64,000 nt of DNA, from the NCBI GenBank assembly GCA_030374765.1, contig JARGXX010000016.1, positions 1-64,000 of the forward strand, in the 5' to 3' direction. How positions within the stretch are numbered: position 1 is the stretch's first letter; the number at the start of each line of letters is the position of its first letter. This document shows positions 59,642-64,000 of this stretch, piece after piece. Below the pieces are notes generated by a model. The model saw only the letters and a list, made by a program, of their open reading frames with translations. It had not been told where the DNA came from and made no database searches. The translations under genes and the position numbers were made by a program. This stretch comes from Agarophyton chilense. Taxonomy: Eukaryota; Rhodophyta; Florideophyceae; Gracilariales; Gracilariaceae.

Positions 59642-62131
59642 TTAATCAGATCGTAACAATACAGACTGCCTCGCTCTAAGTTTCCTTGGATGAGATGTTG
59701 GTCGTTTGAGATCAATAACGGTTTTATGTCTCGGTGGGCTTAGTCTTTGGCAGAATTTAATCGCGGTTAGAATGAAGGATGTTCTTCCCCGTGATTCGTT
59801 TTGCACAGTGGAAACTGAACGTGGGAGAAGTATATCACCGAAAAGTTTTGCGATTTGTACCGCCTCATTTGTTTCCTTCTTAAAGGCTCGATGCTGACAA
59901 AGAAAACCAATAATATACCAAAAGATGTTTCCATTCAATGGCGGTAACAATCCCACAGTCCCATAAACCGCCAGTGGATCCTCTCTCATGCCTACCTCAA
60001 GTACTCGGCGGTAAAATGACCGGGGAATGACTGTGTCTTCCAGGTTGCTCAAAACTTTCAACAGGCATCCTGCCACATCATGACCATCGAAATCATCTGG
60101 AATAGATTTCCCGTTGTCGATTAGAGACAAAATGTCATCTATCTGCGCGTCATTTCCTTTCTGCAGAAACAAATCGGGGAAGCGGTGCATGTATGTCTCT
60201 GTGTCACCTTCGTGGACTCTATGTAATGCATCTACAAGCAGCCAGATTTCTTTCGGTACTGCCAACGGAAGGGCGTCAGGATGGCTTCTATCCTCTAGTT
60301 CATTGTCAAAGGACCGCCGGTCGTCTGAGAAGCCGAAATCCAAATGCTTTGGATACTTCAAAGAGCGAACAGGATCCGAGAGCATTGACAACATTTCAAG
60401 AGAAAGACCGAGCGTCGTAGGCGAGTAATGCCCACTTATTTCTATCGTTCTACGCTCCCGCCCAGGCTCGATCTGCACCGTGAGCTCTGTTTTTAATATA
60501 CAGCCCTCTTTGCAAACTCGAGTTGCCAGACCGTTTTCATGGCCAACTCGAGCAGATAATTCCAGTTCCACGGATTTGCCGGGGGGTATAACAACGTTTT
60601 GCCACCGAGACGAATCAAAACGTAGCCATTCAGGTGGGTGCTTTGGTGCTTCAATCCGGACATGCGCAGCCCCATGTTCTGACATGTTTCTCAGCAGGAC
60701 TACGGAATTTTTTAGATCATCGAACACAACTTTGCCCATTGGAACAGGGCACGGATCAATGAGCACTTTCGGCAAATATCTCTCTATCTGGCGGGCTAAG
60801 ACTGCGTGTACCTCGGCTTCGATTTTCTTCTTCCGCAGAGCATTTTCCACTCCGAACCTCATTCCAAAATGAGCGTACACCGGACGATGATCGGATGAAT
60901 GCACCTTTGAGCAATCATAACATTTAAGCCTCACCTGGAGTTCATTTCCTTTTTCATCTGTTCCGGGCTTCCACAAAATGCGATCTGTGTACGCTGGAGT
61001 CCGTTTCACATCGCCGTTTTCATCAGTGGCGTACTTATCGCTGAATCTTTCGAGCTTGTAGGTTGGTGGGAATTGTATGAGTCCTTCTTTGAAACCTTTG
61101 AAGATTTCATTTTGTTTCATTTGATACTGGAGCTCGTCCGCATTTCGCAAGGCCATCCAATTTTTATCTCTGATCCACTCCATTACTCGCTCCAGAGGGG
61201 CATCAATTCTATAGTTCAAGTCACCCAGCCAGAAAACAACGTCATGGGCAAGAATTCCGGATGACATGGAAACGTGGTTCAAAGTAGTGGTCGAACCGTT
61301 TCCTAGCTCTGCAATAGCGGATGCGGCGATGGCACGAACGTATTTCATGTTCTCGAGCCATGCGCCGGCAGCGCTGTTGGTGCTCGTGTTAGGGGGATAC
61401 GCGATGGGCGCCGAGCGCAAGTTCCTGCTATCGGAAGAATACCTGTTCCAACTTGGCCGTGATTCTGACAAAGCGGATTCTGGTAACGATGATGTGGACA
61501 CGGAAGGAGGATCGTCGAGTAAATCCGGTTGATTGAAAACGGCTTTTCTGACCACATCTCTAAAATCCTGATTGCGGCGCTCTACGTTGCCCGTGTGTGC
61601 CGTCAAATGACAAGATACGCATGCAATGGTTCGGTCATACAGCTTAAAACGAACGGCTACTGCACCTTTGTTACCGACGGCATTTAGAAAGCCAGTAGCA
61701 GCGGTTGATATCTTGACGTCGGAAAGGAAAGCGGAATGGTTCTTTCGCACAAATACTAAAATCATAATGCCGACGAGCTGTTTCTCCGCAACTATATCGT
61801 AGTCGTCATCTAGTAGTTGATGAATTGTTTTTCGCCATTCGACGCCTCTGATAGTGTCTGAACGAACTGCATCCATGCCTGTTAAGGACTGCACTTCTTG
61901 CAGACCAAGCATATAAACATCAAAGGGACGTCTGACAGATTGCTGTGACGGAAATAACCAGGGGTCGAGGTTTAAGTTTTGTTGAGGCGAGCGACCGTTT
62001 ACGTTCCATGTTCCGGCAAACATGTTAAGCTCTTTGTCGGTTGTGAATTCATGACGACGTTCGGAAATATACTCATCGTACCATCTGCTGCGTTTACTGG
62101 CCAGCGCGGCATTGAGCGCTTCAGCGTTCAT
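59642..62131 (-). CDS. OCRL/INPP5B-type inositol polyphosphate 5-phosphatase with ASH and RhoGAP-like domains
   Basis: 829 aa from an ATG. The 5-phosphatase catalytic domain spans ~30-420: FAGTWNVNGRSPQ, FDVYMLGLQE, AVGNKGAVAVRF, CVSCHLTAH, VVFWLGDLNYRID, RTPAYTDRILWKP and SSDHRPVYAHFG give the full active site. An ASH-type beta domain (~470-590) is followed by a RhoGAP-like helical domain (~650-800), the architecture of OCRL and INPP5B, without their N-terminal PH domain. Family enzymes remove the 5-phosphate of PI(4,5)P2 and related lipids on Golgi and endosomal membranes. The RhoGAP-like part lacks a recognisable catalytic Arg finger by eye, as in OCRL. An insertion (~210-260) loops out of the catalytic domain. 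Confidence 0.9.
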   Translation of the reverse strand: MNAEALNAALASKRSRWYDEYISERRHEFTTDKELNMFAGTWNVNGRSPQQNLNLDPWLFPSQQSVRRPFDVYMLGLQEVQSLTGMDAVRSDTIRGVEWRKTIHQLLDDDYDIVAEKQLVGIMILVFVRKNHSAFLSDVKISTAATGFLNAVGNKGAVAVRFKLYDRTIACVSCHLTAHTGNVERRNQDFRDVVRKAVFNQPDLLDDPPSVSTSSLPESALSESRPSWNRYSSDSRNLRSAPIAYPPNTSTNSAAGAWLENMKYVRAIAASAIAELGNGSTTTLNHVSMSSGILAHDVVFWLGDLNYRIDAPLERVMEWIRDKNWMALRNADELQYQMKQNEIFKGFKEGLIQFPPTYKLERFSDKYATDENGDVKRTPAYTDRILWKPGTDEKGNELQVRLKCYDCSKVHSSDHRPVYAHFGMRFGVENALRKKKIEAEVHAVLARQIERYLPKVLIDPCPVPMGKVVFDDLKNSVVLLRNMSEHGAAHVRIEAPKHPPEWLRFDSSRWQNVVIPPGKSVELELSARVGHENGLATRVCKEGCILKTELTVQIEPGRERRTIEISGHYSPTTLGLSLEMLSMLSDPVRSLKYPKHLDFGFSDDRRSFDNELEDRSHPDALPLAVPKEIWLLVDALHRVHEGDTETYMHRFPDLFLQKGNDAQIDDILSLIDNGKSIPDDFDGHDVAGCLLKVLSNLEDTVIPRSFYRRVLEVGMREDPLAVYGTVGLLPPLNGNIFWYIIGFLCQHRAFKKETNEAVQIAKLFGDILLPRSVSTVQNESRGRTSFILTAIKFCQRLSPPRHKTVIDLKRPTSHPRKLRARQSVLLRSD

Positions 62132-62653
62132 AACGTTCGTTTGGCGAAAACCTGTGACGGTGTGATGCGTGTGCTCGTTAGAGGATGACTGGAGGCTTGC
62201 GAAAAGAAATAAAACGAAAGCATTAAGTGAAGAGGGCAGTCATTCGAAGATAATATGCGCAACAGTTGTGGGGTTGTGGTGAGAGAAAGTTATGAAGGCG
62301 AGGCAGATTGACGGCGTGGTTTGGCACGGGTAGTGCGATGAAGAAGACGGGCGGGGTGTGTAAGGAAGAGGGGAGTATTGCAACGGCATCAACGGGTACT
62401 GCAGCGGTTGCGATGAGTGGGTGCCGGGCGGTCGCGTGCCGTGCATCTCAACTTGGGCGCTCTTGTGGACACGTGTGAGTGCTGAATTGGGTTGGCACGC
62501 AGCGCACCTTGCGCTGTGGGCGGATGTCCGCAACGAAGTGCCAACCAACTTGATGCAGCTTGCGAACGCACCCGCCGACTGCAACCACTCGCCAAGCCTC
62601 TCGTCATCGCTGTGGACGCCCTTCTTCAGCCCTCCCTTGGATAGTCTTCCGTC
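62132..62653. other. divergent promoter region of the OCRL-like and NYN genes
   Basis: Head-to-head spacer of ~520 bp. A long minus-strand open frame (62240-63106) crosses it and the NYN gene, but has no protein-like features, so it is treated as a shadow. Confidence 0.5.
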
Positions 62654-63718
62654 ATGGCCGACGCCATGGACGTTGACACAGTCGACTTTTCGCCTCACAC
62701 CCCTAAACCAGACGTCGTCACACCCGTCAATCCTGACCACATCGTCGATGCTGCCTTTGCTCTCCTTCGCACCCACCTGTACAATTTCATCATTCGCCAA
62801 CTCACTGTTTCGGTGGGCGAGGAGTTTCTCTCCGACGTAGCCCCACCTCCCCAGTCTTCTCTTTTGCATTTGTTGCGTTTCGTTCTTGACAAATGGATTT
62901 CCACGTTTGCCGATTCTAAACTGCGTCATCACAAGCCCACTATTGAGCGTTTTATTGCGCTTGTCAAATCCGTCTGTCCTACGGACGTTGTTCTTGTGAC
63001 CTCTTCCACTACTGCAAAAGAAGCGCTTCAAATAGCAGAATGTTTGCTCATCGACTTTCACCCTGCTGCTTCGGCCCGCGTTTCTGCCTTGGGAAGAGCG
63101 CTGCATTCAAATTCTTCATGTACACCTGTTCATATCAATCCCAAGCCTGTTGCAACAGTCAATGTTTCTCAAAAATCAACCCCACAACAACAGTTTCCCG
63201 CCGTAACTCCCGTGCAGCATCTCTCTCAGCATCTAGCAAACCGAATCCTTCCAGTCATACTTGATGGATCCAATATTGCCTGGCGTCACGGCCAATCTAA
63301 ATTCTCAATACGTGGTGTCGTCCTAGCTTTGCACTACTTTTCAGAACGAAACCACCCTGTAGTTCTCTTTCTTCCCGAAGCTCGATTGCGAAACACTTCA
63401 CAAGATAGCGAATATGCTCTTGTAAAATCATTACGCGGTACTCCAAATCTCGTCCTGACGCCCGATGATGACTATGACGATGCCTATATTTGTCATTTTG
63501 CACGAGCGAATTGTGCACTTATTGTCAGCAATGATGCATTCAAGGATCATGTGTATCAGGCGTCCGCGGTGTCAGAGCAGGCTGCAAAGGAATGGAAGAC
63601 GTGGTTTTCCGCTTGTCGAGTTTCGTTCACATTTCGAGGTGATCAATTCCTGCCGAATCCGGCGTTTAATTACGACCGAGCGGTTCAAGTTGCTATGCGT
63701 CTTGTTGTTCCGCTCTGA
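62654..63718 (+). CDS. NYN-domain ribonuclease, Zc3h12a-like
   Basis: 354 aa from MADAMDVDTVDFSP. Residues ~30-190 are helical with a Ser/Gln-rich linker. The C-terminal ~160 residues are a Zc3h12a-like NYN (PIN-fold) nuclease: PVILDGSNIAWRHGQSKFSI (~200) with the first catalytic Asp, VVLFLPEARLR, LTPDDDYDDAYICHFA (~270) with the acidic cluster, and ALIVSNDAFKDH (~293) with the SND motif. All four acidic metal-binding positions appear present. No CCCH zinc finger is visible, unlike regnase-1. It is likely an endonuclease in mRNA turnover or organellar RNA processing; the target is unknown. Confidence 0.8.
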   Translation: MADAMDVDTVDFSPHTPKPDVVTPVNPDHIVDAAFALLRTHLYNFIIRQLTVSVGEEFLSDVAPPPQSSLLHLLRFVLDKWISTFADSKLRHHKPTIERFIALVKSVCPTDVVLVTSSTTAKEALQIAECLLIDFHPAASARVSALGRALHSNSSCTPVHINPKPVATVNVSQKSTPQQQFPAVTPVQHLSQHLANRILPVILDGSNIAWRHGQSKFSIRGVVLALHYFSERNHPVVLFLPEARLRNTSQDSEYALVKSLRGTPNLVLTPDDDYDDAYICHFARANCALIVSNDAFKDHVYQASAVSEQAAKEWKTWFSACRVSFTFRGDQFLPNPAFNYDRAVQVAMRLVVPL

Positions 63719-64000
63719 GCTTGCTAACTTCCTGCCTGTCTTTTTCAAGTTTTACAACACATTCCAGGAGGGCCGTCCAAGCGACCGTCGTGTGAAAGGT
63801 GAATACGTGCAGCCAGAAACAATCCCCTTTGTAGTTCATGCGATCAACTGCCGCTAACTCTTGCCCCAATTTGTCGCCGTTTTGCTTTATTTTATGCATG
63901 ACACCAAATTCCAGTGCACATCTTTCATCATACGAAAACTCTTCGCCTTGTCCATGGCACCAAGAACAAAAGACGTTGAATAACGAGGAAGATGAATTCG
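63719..64000. other. window end, no gene seen
   Basis: Downstream of the NYN gene. Short overlapping frames only. Confidence 0.45.

Noticed and set aside
62240-63106. 288-aa minus-strand ORF over the NYN gene
   Set aside because: It overlaps a plus-strand gene with clear NYN nuclease motifs and shows no protein-like features.

Overview
This is a eukaryotic nuclear window. Most genes are long and unspliced, and only one intron can be defined with confidence (37166-37335, GTAAGT donor). The conserved genes are core eukaryotic: URB1, phosphatidylinositol synthase, PNPase, eIF2B-epsilon, YIF1, CLF1/Crooked neck, an organelle-type TsaE, an OCRL-type 5-phosphatase and an NYN RNase. Low intron density, organellar-type enzymes and an algal/plant-like NAD(P)-binding protein suggest an intron-poor alga, possibly a red alga. 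That placement is inference.

Region 1-14.3 kb is accessory in character. Its centre is a divergent gene pair. On the minus strand (2734-5865) lies a 1043-aa fusion of a beta-type DNA methyltransferase (DPPY, then DLFAG) and a SET domain. On the plus strand (7017-7856 and 7914-10703, one frame) lies a basic leader, a ParB-like domain (DGHHR) and a C-terminal 2-oxoglutarate/Fe(II) dioxygenase domain (H742, D744, H818, R834). Between them (6040-6725) is a hierarchical palindrome: six ~72-bp hairpin units whose spacers are also mirrored about position 6383. This looks like a self-contained chromatin/DNA-modification module, possibly mobile or formerly mobile. It is the most unusual content of the window. 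It is flanked by a decaying minus-strand gene (1-2409), a multi-pass membrane protein and a ketopantoate-reductase-like protein.

Region 14.3-24.7 kb is a transposon graveyard: a decayed Ty3/Gypsy chromovirus-type element (Gag, protease, RT, RNase H, integrase, chromodomain-like tail) and then piggyBac transposase fragments. The piggyBac remnant abuts palindromic GGCCTCATATGAGGCC repeats and the cut-off 3' end of a stomatin-like (SPFH) gene.

Region 24.7-64 kb is ordinary gene space. Genes nearly alternate in strand, giving head-to-head and tail-to-tail pairs with 0.3-1.1 kb gaps. It covers SPFH protein, DUF218 protein, URB1, a two-exon 80-aa membrane protein (COX7a-like), PI synthase, PNPase, eIF2B-epsilon, YIF1, a five-repeat GG-motif protein, an armadillo protein, CLF1, a large zinc-finger/low-complexity protein, TsaE, the OCRL-like phosphatase and the NYN RNase. 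Roles include rRNA and mRNA maturation, translation initiation, phosphoinositide synthesis and turnover, and organellar RNA metabolism. No rRNA, tRNA or CRISPR feature was recognised.
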